A program made the translations under genes and the position numbers. Under the pieces are notes generated by a model. That model saw nothing but the letters and a program-made list of their open reading frames with translations. It was not told the DNA's origin and searched no databases. From Lanius collurio (Eukaryota; Chordata; Aves; Passeriformes; Laniidae), in NCBI GenBank assembly GCA_020086605.1, contig JACBWW010000047.1, positions 2,494,363 through 2,558,362 of the forward strand: 64,000 nucleotides of DNA, written 5' to 3'. This document shows, piece after piece, positions 1-14,700 of the stretch. Every line of letters begins with the position of its first letter. Position 1 is the stretch's first letter.

Positions 1-3000
1 AGCTGCATTTTGCAGACACTCAAAGCACATCAGCTTATAGCTGCCCAGTTACAGAATTTCCAACAGCACAGATTGATGCCTTTTGCTTTCTCTGCTTTTG
101 GGAGCTTCAATCGAGTAAATCATAGTTTCTTTCCAGGCAACATACAATTGCACAAACTGCTACTTCATAAACTAAATAATATCAACACTCTGGAAGGATT
201 TTAGCAAAGTAATAACCATGTGCAAAGACATCCTTTTTTATCAATTTCCCTCAGAGAGCCACAGCCTGTGAGAAGCTGAGCGCATTCGAGGGTCTCGGGA
301 CACTTTCAGTGAGAAAGCCAACGTGAGGGCTGTCTTGTCAAACCTCCATGGTCACATTTACACTGGCTGCACTGCCACAGGCATCCTGAGATGTCAGTGG
401 GCTGAACCAAGGTGGTGTATTTATTTTGGTAGAACAAGGCATCCAGTACCAAAGAAGAAAAGAGCATTCAATTCCTCACTGTCCCTATTTGTGATAAATC
501 CCCCTCACATTTTTGCTCGTGTGTAAGCTGAACTAAGTCTTGGCAGGCTGCTTTCTTGGTCCTCTGCCTCATGAGAAGCACCACAGGGAGCTATGGATCT
601 GCTCCCAAGTCTTCCCAAGAGAATAAAATGGAGGAAAAGGAGGAGGAAGAGGAGCAGGGTGGATGCTCACAGTCTTTCACAGCTCGGAAGCACTCCCAGC
701 TTCTCCAGCTTACACACAGCCTGAGACAGCACGTGGATGAAGAGGAACAGAATACCCCAGTTCCTAGAGATGAAGATAGATCCTAGAGATGAGTAAAGAA
801 GACCTTGCTCCTGAATGGCTCAGCCTTAAATTGACACCCCATGTTAGCTCAAATTGAAACCCTTGAAAAGCAGCTGTGGGGAAAGCGGTGATTCGAGGTT
901 AGGGACTTTTTCACTGCAAGCAGAAACCTCCTGGGCCACTGTTTTGCTGTGATATTGAACCCATAAGAGAGTTGTCTCAAGTGGGAATGTCTCCATAAGG
1001 TCAGCAAGAAAGACTCAGAGACTCCTATCTCTTTATGTGAACTGAAAAGATTATAAAGGTGGTAAACTGACTGAAATCTTAAGGGTTGTTTCTACATTAT
1101 CAGCGTGAAAAAGTGAGGGGAGGAAAAGTGTTCTAAGGGTTTAATCTGATTCTAACTTTTGTTTCCTTCTTTTAGGTCTGCTAATAAACTTCTTAGAGTC
1201 TTTTAAGTTTGTGGCTGCTTTGTTTTCTCCTAATTCTTATGTCACGGAGGGAAAATAAGTAAGAGATGATCTGAACAAAACCACTACAATGGGGAACAAA
1301 AAGCACAGGTGAAGAAGGATCCCCACGATGGGTTTGAAAGGTCAAGTGTCTCATCAGAAGTCAGATGAAAGAGGACCCATAACAAGTGCAGTGCAGGCTC
1401 TAACAGGGTGCCCAGAACTGCACACCATGGGAAGCAAGGTGCCTGTGAAGATCCCAGGAATGCTTCGTGGTCATTTAATGGAACAAGGGACCTTTATTTG
1501 TTCATCTGATATATGGTGAGTGACAGGCTTTGTACATCACATATTGTAATTGCTTTTTTTCCTACTACACAGCCAGGGTAGTTGGTATGAATTACAGGAA
1601 AATCTACAGTTAGACAAATAAGTGCATTTATTAACATTTCTCCAGTCTCTACTGTGGAAGCAATGGGAGCCCTTGGCTGTTGTTATTCCCACTCTTTGGA
1701 ATGATGCAGAATGAATGAAACATATCAGAGATCTGGCACAGAGGTGGAGCTGAACAACAGGCCTTGTCTATTTTTAATATTTAAACTGCAGGCGAAGGTG
1801 CCATGCTACTCCTGAAAACAAAAGGGTGTTTCTATTTCTGGACACAGGAACTGACTACACATAGTGAAAACGTGTTAACCTTGCCAAATTTCAGCTCAAC
1901 ATTCTCAGTCTACGTTTTTGCAAGACGCAAATAGCTGGCTGTCCAATCCTAGAAAAGCAGTTTGCTTATTTTTGGAGAGCTTTGCTTTCCTTTTCCAAGA
2001 CAACAGTTTCCTAAAAACCCACTTTCAGTTTGTTTCCTATGTGCAACATCTACTTTTTAATGAGTATTTTAAAAGCATTTCCTAGGAGGGACCGATTTTA
2101 TTGGTGCTCTAGGACATTTTTGCACACAGAAATTAGTGAATATTGGAGTTGTTAACTGTTTGTCTGGTTTCATTGAAGAGGAGAATCTTCATCCAGATAT
2201 TGGATTTTAGCAACTCTTATTTCTAGCTGAGTGTGTATAAATACAACATCTCAACTCAACATCACACCTACTTATTGAAACTATTTCAGTCTTTTTAACT
2301 CTAATCTTTTAAACAACAGAAACCCTGAAGAGATTCATTAATCGCTGGCTTTTGATTAGGTTTATTTCCATTTAGATAAAAAGTGAAGAGGCTTCTTGTT
2401 TTTCAAGCTGTGTTTTTGTTTTGTTTATCTGGAAGATGCAGAATAATTCTGTTATTCAGGCTTTAATAGATTGTTAAAATCTCCTTCAAGGATAGATCCA
2501 TAATTTATAAGATGTGAGCAATTAGTAAATGATCTGATTTTCAAATCCAGAGGTATACTTTAAGAAAGATGTGTAAACTCCACTTTTTGAGGTTATGCAG
2601 GGTGCCACCAACCAAGCAAACAACGTTTAATCTGCAGTGACTGCACTAACCCTAAAATAAGGTTTTCCTCTGCATTAATTCCACTACTTTTCTTCAAGGG
2701 GGCATGCTAAAACCTTCTCCCACTCATTGCATTTTCTGAACCAATTGGGATGTACAATCTTATAGGAAACAGGAACTTTTTTAATCATGTCCAGAATGGC
2801 CAGGCACCTTAAATATACCATTATTCCTACATGCAATTACTGCACCAATGAACAAACAGTGGCTCCTTCAAGGTGCACAAACATCTTTGTTTGAATTACA
2901 GGGGAGTTTATGGAGGGGGATGTTGGAAAAGTTGTTGGGAAAATTATTTCTCTCTTTTCCAGGCATGAGAGCAGAAGATGATATTTGGTCTTGACATAAA

Positions 3001-4629
3001 AATTCTAAAAACGTAAAAAATTAAGACTTGTGCAGAAAAGGTAACTTTATGAAAGGAAATAATGGGGTATGGGGCAAGAGAGCAGAGAAGAAAGAGGAAA
3101 AGCTCATGGTCAGGAGTGGGGAAGGACAGATCCAGACACCCATCATTCTGACACTACCTAATATCTGAGTGCTTGAGTTTGCAATCTTACTGCTTATTTT
3201 TATATCACTTTGTTCTTTTTTTAGGGGAAGCATGGCAGGAAAAGTGTAATACTCTGTACAATATGTAATTTCTTTCAGTACTCATCACCAGCAAATGATT
3301 GGACAAGCAATCTTTTGCCAATAACTTAATTAGAGGAAACCTCTATATTTAAAAATGTTCCTTAGTGTGCTGAACCCCACACAATAGCTTGTTGAAGGAA
3401 AAAAAGCAGAGTGGTTATTGTCATAGCTAAGGATGGAAGAAAGGCTCAGTCATTAAAGTCATCACAGAAACAATGTTATTAACTACACTGGAATAATCTC
3501 CAGGGAGTTCTGAGCTGACTGACAGTGATGAAATAATGCAGGAAGGTAAAACCAGGGCATCTCTCTTCACCTGTTTTTAATAATACTCTTATTACCTTTC
3601 CCTGAAAGACAGCTTTTCAAGAGCTATTATTGTGCTTAATATTAAATCAAATTAAGCCTGGCATATTGTCAATTAAATCTTCTGAACTCCTAAAGAGAGG
3701 GTGCTCACCAGTGCACCCCTCAGCTGGGATGTGTCCTTCATCAGGAGCAGTCCAGTGGCCACACTCCCAAGAGTCAGAGACATCAGAAAAAAAACAATGC
3801 TCGAGAGAGAAAAGGGAGTGTTCAAGGACCCAAATACATCAAAGGGCCAGCAGTGGTATTTCATTGATATTAATTACTTTACAGTCTGTAAACTCTGCAG
3901 AAAGTGCCAGCTGCTGTGAGCCAGGACCATCAAAGGTCAGATTATCATGAAATCATTACAGGAGAGGCTGTTTTTACTTAGCATATAATTGCTAAACCTA
4001 AGCACACTCCACAGAACCAATAGGAAAATGAATTATTTAAATACTCTTTTTTTAACAAATAGTATTACCATTTTAATTACATCAGTATTAATTTAACTCT
4101 AAAAAGTGCCTGAGGATTTTGCAGAATTAAGTTTGGAGTCTGTGGGGTTTTCAGAAATTTCAGAACCTCTGCACGACATAGGTGGGTGAGTTTAGCTATA
4201 TATGGCTTTTTACATATTTACAGATACACATCCATGCTTTTAAAAAGTGTGTTTGTGTGCTGCATTCCTGCAGAATTTCTTGTCCTGGGATTTTTTGGGT
4301 GTCTATAAATGCAAGCCTTAGGTAGTTTCCTCACTGCATGCTGCTGTGAGATAAGGGGGAAATCCTGGCTCAAGTGATAGGTTTTTCTCCCTTCTCATTC
4401 TCCCAGCACCCAGCCTGGCTTGAAAGTTCAATTGGCAGCTACAGGACCAGGTTTAGGTTGCAGGCATTTGTGGCTCAAAATGACTTTTCTTTCTACCCAA
4501 TTCTCTTCTACTTGTGGCATCCAGTGCTTTTGAGAGGAAACTGGGAAAACAGAAGATTGCAAGCCATGGGTGTTTTACTACTGGAGAGGGAGCATCCAGC
4601 CTGTGTGCTCAGCATCAGCTCCCTGTGTC
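1..4629. other. Single-copy noncoding DNA, no gene recognised
   Basis: No ORF here exceeds about 106 codons, and those present overlap one another on both strands, as expected by chance. A purine-rich patch lies near 626-660. AT-rich sequence from about 1,990 to 2,650 lacks obvious repeats. A stretch around 1,670-1,790 vaguely resembles an old MIR/L2 relic but is too diverged to call. I see no clear splice-site pairs, CpG island or RNA gene. It could be intergenic or intronic. Confidence 0.6.
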
Positions 4630-4697
4630 CACACACTTCCTAAAGTCCCACACACTTCCTAAAGTCCCACACACTTCCTAAAGTCCCACACACTTCC
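4630..4697. repeat. 19-bp minisatellite, about 3.5 copies
   Basis: The unit CTTCCTAAAGTCCCACACA is repeated head to tail almost without change, and the last copy is partial and breaks into unique sequence at CTTCCAGATG. Near identity between copies implies recent expansion or homogenisation, so copy number may vary between individuals. It lies in otherwise unique DNA with no adjoining gene. Confidence 0.93.
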
Positions 4698-7600
4698 AGA
4701 TGTTGCAGCTCCCATTTCCACATTGCTCCATGGCCTGCTCACCCATTATTTTTCTCCTCCCTCTTTTCTCACCTGGTTCCAGACAAAAGGGACATTTGGA
4801 CTTTCACCAGTTCATTATTTATTCCCAGCTGCTCTGAATTTCAGTTACTTCCCTGCATGGTCCCATGGGTTAAGGTGTTTGCCCTTCCTCCCAACCCAGT
4901 CTTCCCAGCCTGAGAACTCCCTAGCAGATGCACCAAACACACCTTTCAGGCCCCATAAACATCTTCCTGAATGAATAAATCAATTAGTTTTTCTCAATTC
5001 AGTAATTTCATTTGTTGAATAAATTGGTTTTGTGAATATTAAATCGGACGGTGTAGATCCTGATCTTTTGGAGTCAATAAACATCATTTTACAGGCTTCG
5101 AACCATGTCCTTAAACAGACAGGGTATGGCCAAAAAAATCATTTGGTCTTACAAAAATCCTTCATAGATATTTGCAAGATGTCTCAAACCCAACCTTTTC
5201 TGTCCCTTAAACCCATGAGATGAACAGACTTGTTCAGTGCAGAGCACACCGAACATGCTTCAATATTTGGAAGAGTTTGGATATGTAACGATCATTCTGC
5301 TTAGAATTCAGTGTGTGATCTGGCACACTCCATGCTCTGGACATCCCACAGGTCGGGGCAGGAGTGGCTCATGTTTAGCTCTGAGACTCACAGATGCAGG
5401 AAGTTATTTACAGTATTTTTCCTAATGGGTTTCCATGGATGACTAACCTTTCAGCTGAATTCTTTAGCATTCTACTTTGCCTGTGCCTGTTACAGTACTT
5501 TTCTCTCCCTACTTGACCCTGCCAGTCCATGAATATTTGATACTAAATTAAGGCATTACAAACCAACAGATAAATTCTACCCAGGGTGCAGCCCTCACAG
5601 AGCTTAATTACATTTGGTGGTGTGAATGTTAAAGACCTGACACTGCAAGAGCTTTGGGCTTTGGCTTCTGTTGAACCAAAGCATGAGAAAGAAGGGAACT
5701 GTCACCTGCCCAGGCCTCAAAAGCCAAGGGGGCTTATTTTACTTGGCATTTACATGTGTGCTGACACTACCCTTTAGTTCAAACTGCTCCCAGGTATTGG
5801 CAGCAATTAGAAGACCATTTAAGCTTTTGTTTTGTACACTAAAAAAAGCCAAATTCAACTCTTTCCTCCTCCTTTAGAGACTCTGTTCCCCTTCCACCAG
5901 CCCAGTAGTTCATCTCTCTGCTTCGCTGGTCCCCAAGTGAGGATTTAGTAGATTTTCCTTTGCCTTCATAAAACTGCCAGCCTTCTTCCCCTCTCTTGTG
6001 CATTTAGGCTGTAAGCTTTCCAAAAAAGGGAAAGGTCTGGGTAATGGAATTCTTAACTGAAATGGAATTAAAAAGTCAAGAGGAAAACACAAATTATCAG
6101 AAGTTACAGAGAAACAGCCGTGATCTTTGCATGCCAATGGTAAGAGCTTAGTGAAAAGAGCTGAAAGTTGCTGCTCCATATACGCATTTCTTTCAAATGA
6201 CTCATTAAAAGAGAGCTGATGGTAACATCTGCACATCCTGCACGACTCATCCCAGCAATCCTGCCACTTCCAGAGAAGGTTCAATGGCCTATCCACGTTT
6301 TCCTTGCCAGCAGTTCACGTTTGGCTTGCACTGAGCCAAAGTTAGTGTGTCTCACCAGCACAGAAGGCACTCCTCTGTCTAAAAAGATCAGTACAGCCCT
6401 GGCACTTCTCCTTGCCAGAATATCAGTCAGAATGGGTCAGTGGCAACATGGAACCCCAACAGTCCCAATGGCTGCGTTCACAGCAAACTCCAGGGAACAA
6501 AGAACTGGCTCTCGACCCAGCTTTGGCTCTAAGGGATAGCACTTGCTCAAGAAGCCTCTCTATCCTGACCTTTGCCACTCTCCCTGCAAGTGTTAGACTG
6601 GAGAGGAGGATCTGGGAGGCACTGGAGGCTCATCCTCACGTCCCTTCACATGCTGGTGTTGCCAGTAACAAGGCAAACTGCACTTTCCTTTTCTGCTGTA
6701 GTCAAAGTTAACTCACAGGACACCTACAAATTAAAGTGTCCTTTGCTTTGGCTGTTCTTGATGAGATTTGTAACTAAAGCTGAATCCATTAAAACAGACA
6801 GAACTCCAACAATTTCAGTATCACTCACCAGCAGCCATGAAGTCAGGGGACATACCTGAGGCTAAATTCACCTAATTGTTCCACAAGAAATCCTTATGTT
6901 CAATCATGTTTCACAGGAACTCCCAATAGTTTTAATTAATTATCTTCATGCTATATCCTTTAATGGAACTGGAAGTGTCTTTTCCAGCAAGCCATCCCTT
7001 CCCACACTGCAGGACACCCGAGGAATGGGACTGGACAGAGCTGCTGATGGTTGCATGTGTGTCTGTGTGTGTGCCCACAGAAGGGAGGGCTACAGAGCAG
7101 GAGGACAGACTAAAATATTTGCCTGCTTCCAGGGCTCCTCACAGCAGGTATTTTCCTTCTAGGAAAGTTGTGCTGGGATTAATTTCAGCTGTACCAACAA
7201 CACTGAATGTTTATTTCAGTATTAGCAATTATGTGACAGGCCAAAAAGAAGGAAATCTTTTCCTTTCAGACAAGAAAACAAGCTCAGGGCTAATCAGGAG
7301 AGCTCCTGAAGTGCATGGTTAAGACCAGGAACTCCCTTTGATGTGGCCAGAGGCTTTGCTGTCCTTATCACAGCTGTAGCAATATCCTCCTCTGGGATGT
7401 CCATCTTCCCTGGCAGAGGCTCGGCCTTGGTCCAGGCAGGAGCACAAAGAACCATGTGCAGGTCAGCTACAGCCCATGGACTTCAGCTGAGGCAGCCACT
7501 GAGCAGTCTGAAAACTGAGTCACAGCACCAAACATTGTGCTGGGTCACAACCAAACAGGCTCCTGAAGCAGATCAGGATGGATGATGAAGTTTTGCTGTG

Positions 7601-10600
7601 GGTCAAGACATTAATATTTCCAGAATGTGAGTATTACACCAGGCACGTGTGTTCAACTTTTACAGCTACTGGCTGCCTTTCCTAGGCCCTGCTTTTCCTT
7701 TTTAGTAGGAATCTCTCCAGCAGCTGCTGAAGGGCTGATCATGAACAGAGTGGCCAAATAATCTTCCTGCTCTTCACATTCTGATTGAACTTTTTTCCTT
7801 GAAGCACAACACTTGGCTAATCAGCATCATTTACATTTCCATATATATAACATTTGCTATTTCTGAGGCACAGCTAAGAAAGCAACTCCTCAAAACTACT
7901 TCCATACACAAGAAAACTCAGTACAAGGAAGACAGGCTGGAACAAGGAGGGAGGGAAGGAGCACTGCCTTCTAGGTGGGCAAAAATGCTGACATGACACA
8001 TCTTCTCCCTTAATCAACTTAATTTACCTTCTTGAAAGCTCATGATGACAAACTGCCTGGACTGGAGCAGCTTGGAGCTGATATCCCTCACCGTCCACTG
8101 CAGTAAATTATTACCTGGCTCTGCTGATGGAGATGGGGAGAGGTGATAGTGTTCCATAACAAAGGATAAATGGCAATATCCACCATTTCTTTCCACTTGG
8201 CAGCCAAGCTCCTAAGAGTGCTTAGATTAGGAAGTCAGAACTATTAAAATAAAATGTCTCGCTCTCTTTTTTTTATTTTCTCCCTAAGGTGAACAATGGC
8301 TATAAAAAAACTCATATATTTCCTAATACATAGTAAGCTGTGCTAGAATCAGATAACTGAGTTTATGCTAAGTTCTAAAATGCATTTTTTGAAAACAAAT
8401 AGTCATTCAGATATCAAAACACTGTGCACTTTATCATCATCCTGCTGAGTTTTCATCTGGCAGAGAAGCTGTTTATGTTATGTATCTTCAATTCCCCATT
8501 TGTCAGTATCCCACTCCCGTTATTCCCACCCTCTCCTAGTCTCAGAGGTGCACATGTGTTCTGTTGATGCAGCTTGCAGTTCTGCTCCTTTATACCTGTG
8601 CATTTTGCTCAGCAGATAAGCTTCTGCTCACCACACCACAGGCACAGGCTGGGGCCAAAGTAAGGGACACCACAGACAGCTCCTGCAGCCCTGAAAACAG
8701 CAACGTGACTCGTGTGGTTCAACTTTGGCAGCTCTGGATTTAATTACACACTCCAGAAGGACACAGCCTGCCACATATGCATGAAATGCAGTGCACAGCC
8801 TTTTACCAGAGGTCTGGAACTGCTGCAAGGCACCAAACCCAGTCCAGGCACTGGGACACGAGGGAAAAAGGTCAGGCCCATGTAATATGGAAGGAGCAAA
8901 TGAGAGCCAGGGAGAGAGATCCCTCCATCCTGCACTGCTGCACTGATGTCAGCACAAGAAATAGGATGCCATGAAAATGTTGTTTAAATCAGAACATTGC
9001 TTCTCTTTGTGAAAAAAACCCAAAACCCTGATGCTCACAGGGAGTGAGCTAAGAATGTGCCTGTTTTCATAACGCAGGCAAGTGCAGAAGTGCTGGAAAA
9101 CCTGCTTTGATCTTCTGCCACATCACTGGTGAGCATCCCCTGAAGCTGGCAGCTACCCTGGCCATCCCCAGGTGAGATGCTGTCCAGCACACCCCTCACT
9201 TCCCACCACCAGAACATTGACAACTCCCTTCCTACCATCTTCAGCTCTCCTGAGGCTCAGCATGGCAGCTCCTGGAAAACCCAGAGGAGGACTGTGTGCC
9301 TTCCTTTTGGGAAGCACTCAGATCCCTGAGTGGAGGAGAAAGGCTGCTGGTCACCAACACAAACCAGCTGCTTTCCACCAGCCTTCTCAAGGCACTGGTG
9401 CTTGGTGGGTGCCATGACAGAGCTCCTGCATCTGTGGTTCCTGCACAGAAAATAATCCCCTGAGCCACCAACACATCAACCAGCTCTCCTCTCTGATCCC
9501 CCATGGGCTGAAAGGGCTGTGTTTTACACTGGCTGGCACCAGCACAGCTCCTGCACAGCCAGGTAACCACAGGCATTTATTGGATTTTTTCACTTGGCTA
9601 GGTATTATTAGAACAGCACAAAGTGCTGTTGCCTCCATCATTCATCATAATCACATTTCTTTCCTCTGAAAAGTCTCAGATCCTGGGCGTTTCAGCAATG
9701 GCTAGATTTGTGGCACTGGCCTTTTCCCCTCCTCCTGAAGCCTATTTGTCAGTGAACATTAGTTCACAAGCTGCAGACAGAGCAACACTGACTCGAGCAG
9801 CAGATATCATGCCTGTTTATGAGATACTCCTACCTTTCTCCAGCATTTATTTCATTTAAGCAAAATATATTTGAACTGTCCTTTCTACATCACCCCTCTT
9901 GCCCACTACAACAAACCTGTTCTATGAGTGGCACAGGGACAGATCAGAAGGGCTGAGGAGGCTGCAGGGCTCTGCTCAATTTCCAGGAGTTGGGGGGAGC
10001 AGCAGGTTTATGAACAACAAAAAGCACAGCTGCTGGTTTCCCCTAGTGCTTCCTGGAGAAAATTGCCTTGAGACTAACAGCGTGGTGAAGATGAACTCCA
10101 GTGAATGTCTGTGGGGAGGCCACAAGTATCCTGTCAGATATCAATGAATTTGGGTCCCTGCCATCTACCCTGGGATTTTTCCAATCCCTGCTGGAACACA
10201 CTGGCACTGGAACCTGACAAATCTGCTTGAAACCAGTAACAGTCAAAAGGGAAGGTCACTGAGCAACAGGTACACACAACCCTTGGATGCTTCAGGAACC
10301 TGTCTGGGTAAAAGAGACAACACTAAACACTGAGTTTATCCACCCATTTACCTGCTCCCTCCTCATATTTGAGCCAGAAGTCAACATGTGCTGGCTCGAG
10401 CGGACCTAAAGGAGTTCACTCATTTATGATTCTGACCACCAGCTTGGAGTGAAATTCAAGCACTGGGGACACCACACTAATGGTGCAGGAATCATATTAA
10501 ATCATATCTCCTTGGACAATGAGGATCAGAAATCCCAAAAAACTACTGAAGACAGGTGTAGATGACCCAAGTTATGACTTTGAACAATTGATTATGTTGA

Positions 10601-11612
10601 TGATGGCAGATTACAGGATGGAGATCATCCAGCTCTTTCTCCAGAGGCTTCTGACTGCAGGAGCTGGAGAAACAAGGCCATACAAGGAGGACAAAGACAC
10701 CAAAGGTGCTCCTGCCTTAAGTGGAGTGGTGAAGGGACAGTGGCTTTCAGCATCCTGGGCTCTGATGAAACATGGGCGAGCCCACCTGCAGAATAAAGCC
10801 TGGGACAAGAGTGGCCCAAGGAACCAGGGTGTCCCCAGCCCTTCCCTTAGTGCCACAGGCCCAGTGGGGAAAGGTAAATCCATTGCTGCTGAACATGGCA
10901 CAACACAATATCCCAACATTTTCCATGAGCCAAAGGCAGAGACAGAGAAGGCTCCAACTCAGGAAGCAAAATGTCAGTGTAATAACAAAATGATCACTCC
11001 CGGCCTCTGCCTGGCACTTCCATTCCTCAAACACCAGACTTACTCGGATGCATTTAAAAAGCATTGGCAATTAAAGATGTCAGCGTGATTGACCAACCAG
11101 AAAAATGTAAATAACAGAACCCTAAATTGCATCATTTGGGTAAATATGTATTTATACAGTTTGGAAAGAAAAGCCTTGTTATTCAACTGTTGGACAGCAG
11201 CAGCGACACAGGAGCTGCTCTGGTTTATAATGCAAATCATGTAATTTGGGACACACATTATGGGCATTAAAAATGCAAAGTAAGATCCATGTGAAATGCT
11301 GTTAATTTGCAGTAGCCACTTTTCAAAGTATAATTTCTCAGGCATTTACATATTTTTCAGTAAAAAAAAAAATTAAACACTATTTAGAACATTTGCCATA
11401 TCTTGTTTGTTGGATCAAGATACTTTTGAGCTACAGGAAACAGGAAAATGGAACTGTAAACTGGTAAATTACTGATTTTCTTACTTAGAAAAAAAAAATC
11501 AAATATAAATTAAATATAGGGTTCTCATCTTTCTAATAGGCCAAACATTTAAAATTACAATCTGATGTCAACTGAATTATATTATCATCTTTGACAATTT
11601 CTGGCCCCTGGA
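4698..11612. other. Single-copy noncoding DNA with one 189-codon ORF
   Basis: This stretch has no recognisable repeat or gene. Short GT-rich patches occur around 7,054-7,076. The longest ORF is 10,519-11,088 on the plus strand, with 189 codons from an ATG to a TGA. Its product has no motif, signal peptide or family likeness I can recognise, and a partly overlapping minus-strand frame of 107 codons argues that low stop density, rather than coding function, explains it. Nothing else stands out. Confidence 0.55.
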
Positions 11613-11712
11613 AGAATATTTATGCTGAGAAAACAGAGGCACAGAGAATCCAGTGGGAAGAAACTCCAATTTAAACCAGACCTGTACTCAGTCTCACACA
11701 ACCTGGCCTTGA
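11613..11712 (+). repeat. Possible MIR-type SINE relic
   Basis: The stretch reads GAAAACAGAGGCACAGAGA, followed by a run ending near a CTCACACAACC-like segment. That order resembles the MIR core, which has a GAGGAAACTGAGGCACAGAGA-like motif and then a CTCACACAGC-like motif. MIR relics are known at low density in bird genomes. Divergence is high, no terminal tail or target duplication is visible, and chance similarity is possible. Confidence 0.3.
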
Positions 11713-14700
11713 GCAGAGATCAAGAGGGACAAAGAACCAGTTCTAACCTCAATAACAAGAAGGCTCAGCTGGCCCAAGCAAGAGTTTCACAGCTGCTTGA
11801 AACCTCTGGTGTAATTCTGCACATTTCAGCTCTATCCCTCCCATTCCATGTGCCCCAGTGAAGGATCTTCCAAGGAAAATGGCCAGGAGGTGTGATATCC
11901 ACCACAGGATGCACACCTGTCCTGTAGTCACCTCAACAACCTGTGAGCCTTTCCACACCAGGGACTGCTGTGTCTCCTACAGAGAGGGAGCTGTCTTCTC
12001 CCTTCCTTCAGAGCTGGCACATTTAATCTCTAATTTGCAGATCCTTAGAAATATCACAGGGACTCTTCATGAGTCTGTGCTCATCCTTGCAATGCCAGCT
12101 TCACCAGGCTGCTCTCCCTGGTCTCATGAGGGAGCCTGAAGGTGGGGTCTGCTCCCCAAGCAGCTTCCTGGGACAGTGAGAAAAGGGGCATCCAGAGAAA
12201 ATGAAGGACAAACAAGTGAAAAAAGTATGTTTCTACTGCAATGCCACTCCAGGCAAGCTGGTATTTGGGAACACAATCTTGAATTGCCAGAAAATGCAAA
12301 ACCAATTCATATATAAAGTCAGAAACTGAGATTTTATTCACAGGTCTTTTTCTTTGCTGTGGTTTTGTTGGAACCAAGTGTGCACCTGAAAGAGCCACTG
12401 CCTGGCCTGGGCCACTCTGAGCTGTGAGCATCCCTCTCCTCTCACAGCAACTGAAGGTGCCCAGGGACCCCCTGCAGTCACAGGCAGAGGTTGGCAGTTC
12501 TCCTGCATGGTACTAACCCCCAGAGCTGAGCTAGAGCACGGAAACAGGATCTCTGTGAGCCCCAACCCCAGCTCTGCCACGGCAGTCAGCAGGTAACCCA
12601 TGGCCAGACATTTTGGCATATGCTCCAATTGCTCCTCTCCAACCCAAACCCCATCCTACACACTGGGGAGCAGGCAAATCCACAGGCTCTGACAGCGTTT
12701 GGATGATGCCCAGTCATACTTGCTAGCACTCCTGGAGGTTATTGCACAGAAAGTATTATTTAAACCTGGCTACTTTATTATTTTCCCAGCGGCAAGTCAA
12801 ACAATAACCCTTGAAGTGGTGAAGCCAAGCCTCAGTCTTTGTCAGATTAACCTTCCTAGAGGCCCTCTAAAATCAATTGCAAATGTTGGCTCTGAAGGAC
12901 CAGGCAGATAAAAGTTCTACCCCCTCCCCTAACTTTCATTTCAAGTTGCAAAACCAATCCACAGTCCCATTACAAATCAGATCTGAAAAATGCTGCTTGA
13001 TTATTTTTTAAAGAGCTCAAACTAGGTCACCAAAAATAGAGTCTCTAATGGGCTAAATGCGGAAAATGACTGCTCAAAATTAACAAGTTCCTGGGCTCCA
13101 GGACCGCACAAAAGCTTTTTGAGTAGATTGCTTGCAACTACACAAACTGTATCCTCTGCCACACATGGCACAAACCCAGCCTGCCAGATGCTAGGCTATC
13201 ATTTGTGCAAAGTGTAAAGTAGTTTACAAAAAACCATAAAGGGATTTTTATTCTTAGGAAATAACTCTCCAGCTTCTTTTCCCTTCATTAGGAAGTGCTT
13301 CAGAAGCACGGCTCCCGAGTCTGGCCGTCTGGGCCAGCGCAAAGCACAGCCTGTCAGCTCCTGCTGCTGCTCTCACGCTGTTCCCAGGCACATGGCGGGG
13401 GCAGCATTTGAGCCCTGGACCAACAGACCCACGGGAGGGTGTCTGTGAGGAAATCCCTTCATGGGCAGCACCAGGCAGGAGCTATGGAGCTGTTTCACTG
13501 GGTGGCTCGGGCCAGAAGCCCCCATGAAATGATCAGAAGCCCTGCCAGGCTGCCTGGCTGAGCCACCCCGCTGAAGGGCACGTGAGAATCAGAGCTCAGG
13601 GGAATATTCACCTGGTTGTAATTAATATTCAAAACCAGGATGCCCTCAACCATAACGAGGCCAGTGACCACCAAGGTCCGTAGTCCACAGCTCAGGGGCC
13701 GTGGCATCAACACTCACAGCTTTTCCCTAAGTCACAGCAATGCACATGCAAAGCACAGGATCTTGGGGATTATAGGAAATGTGCTGGTATTTTCCAGAGC
13801 CACCATTTGATCACACACACCCCAAAAGCAGTGGCTAAACCCCAGATGAACAAAGAGGTCCTAAGAGTATCTACCTTGGGAACCATACCCTGTCATAACC
13901 CCTCCCCTAAATCCAAGGAAGAGCCAGAACATCACCTCCACTTCCTGCAGCACTGCCTCTTGCCCTATGCTTAAACTCAGCATTATTTTGAAGGGAGATA
14001 AAGCACTGGGACACATCTTGCTCTGGGAACAGTCTCTGGTTTCTCTAGTATCCCTGGGATGCTGGGCACCACCTGCCCCTCTACTGGTTGCTTCCTTCCA
14101 ACCTAAGTGGATTAAATGAAGAAAACTGCGATAAAGACTCTCAAAGTCATGTTGCATAAAGCTGATAATAAGGAGAAAAAAGGTTATGTCCCCCAATTAC
14201 TTTCTCTAAAGAACCTTCCATCTTCTGAACAAACATTGCCATGGATAAAAGGAAACTCTGCCAGATTAATAGAAACAGAGAAAATACCCTTCTGGGAAGT
14301 ACACACAGGCCTCGGTAGTAAACAGCTGTGCTCATGTTTTGGATATGAGTCACCCTCTGCACAAAGCTCATGAAAAATCGATCAAAGGCAAGGAGGAGGA
14401 GGAGGCCAGGACAGACAAACACATTTGAGACAGCAGAGCAAGAAAATGTCTGAAAGCCAGGAAGCTGAATTGGTACTTCATCACCATCTTCATCAAATGG
14501 TCAATCCAAGCATTTCATCTCTGCCTGTTTCTGTAATATTCTGACTAACACCTGAGACCCTTGTATAAGGGAGGCTTCAGCACATGCCAAGCAGCATCCC
14601 AACTCCTCTGAAGCAACCCACTGTCATCAGGAATGTGACTTGGAGACCCTTCAAGGCTGAGGGTGTCTGCTCAAGAGCCCTAACAGGGAGGATGTGGCGT

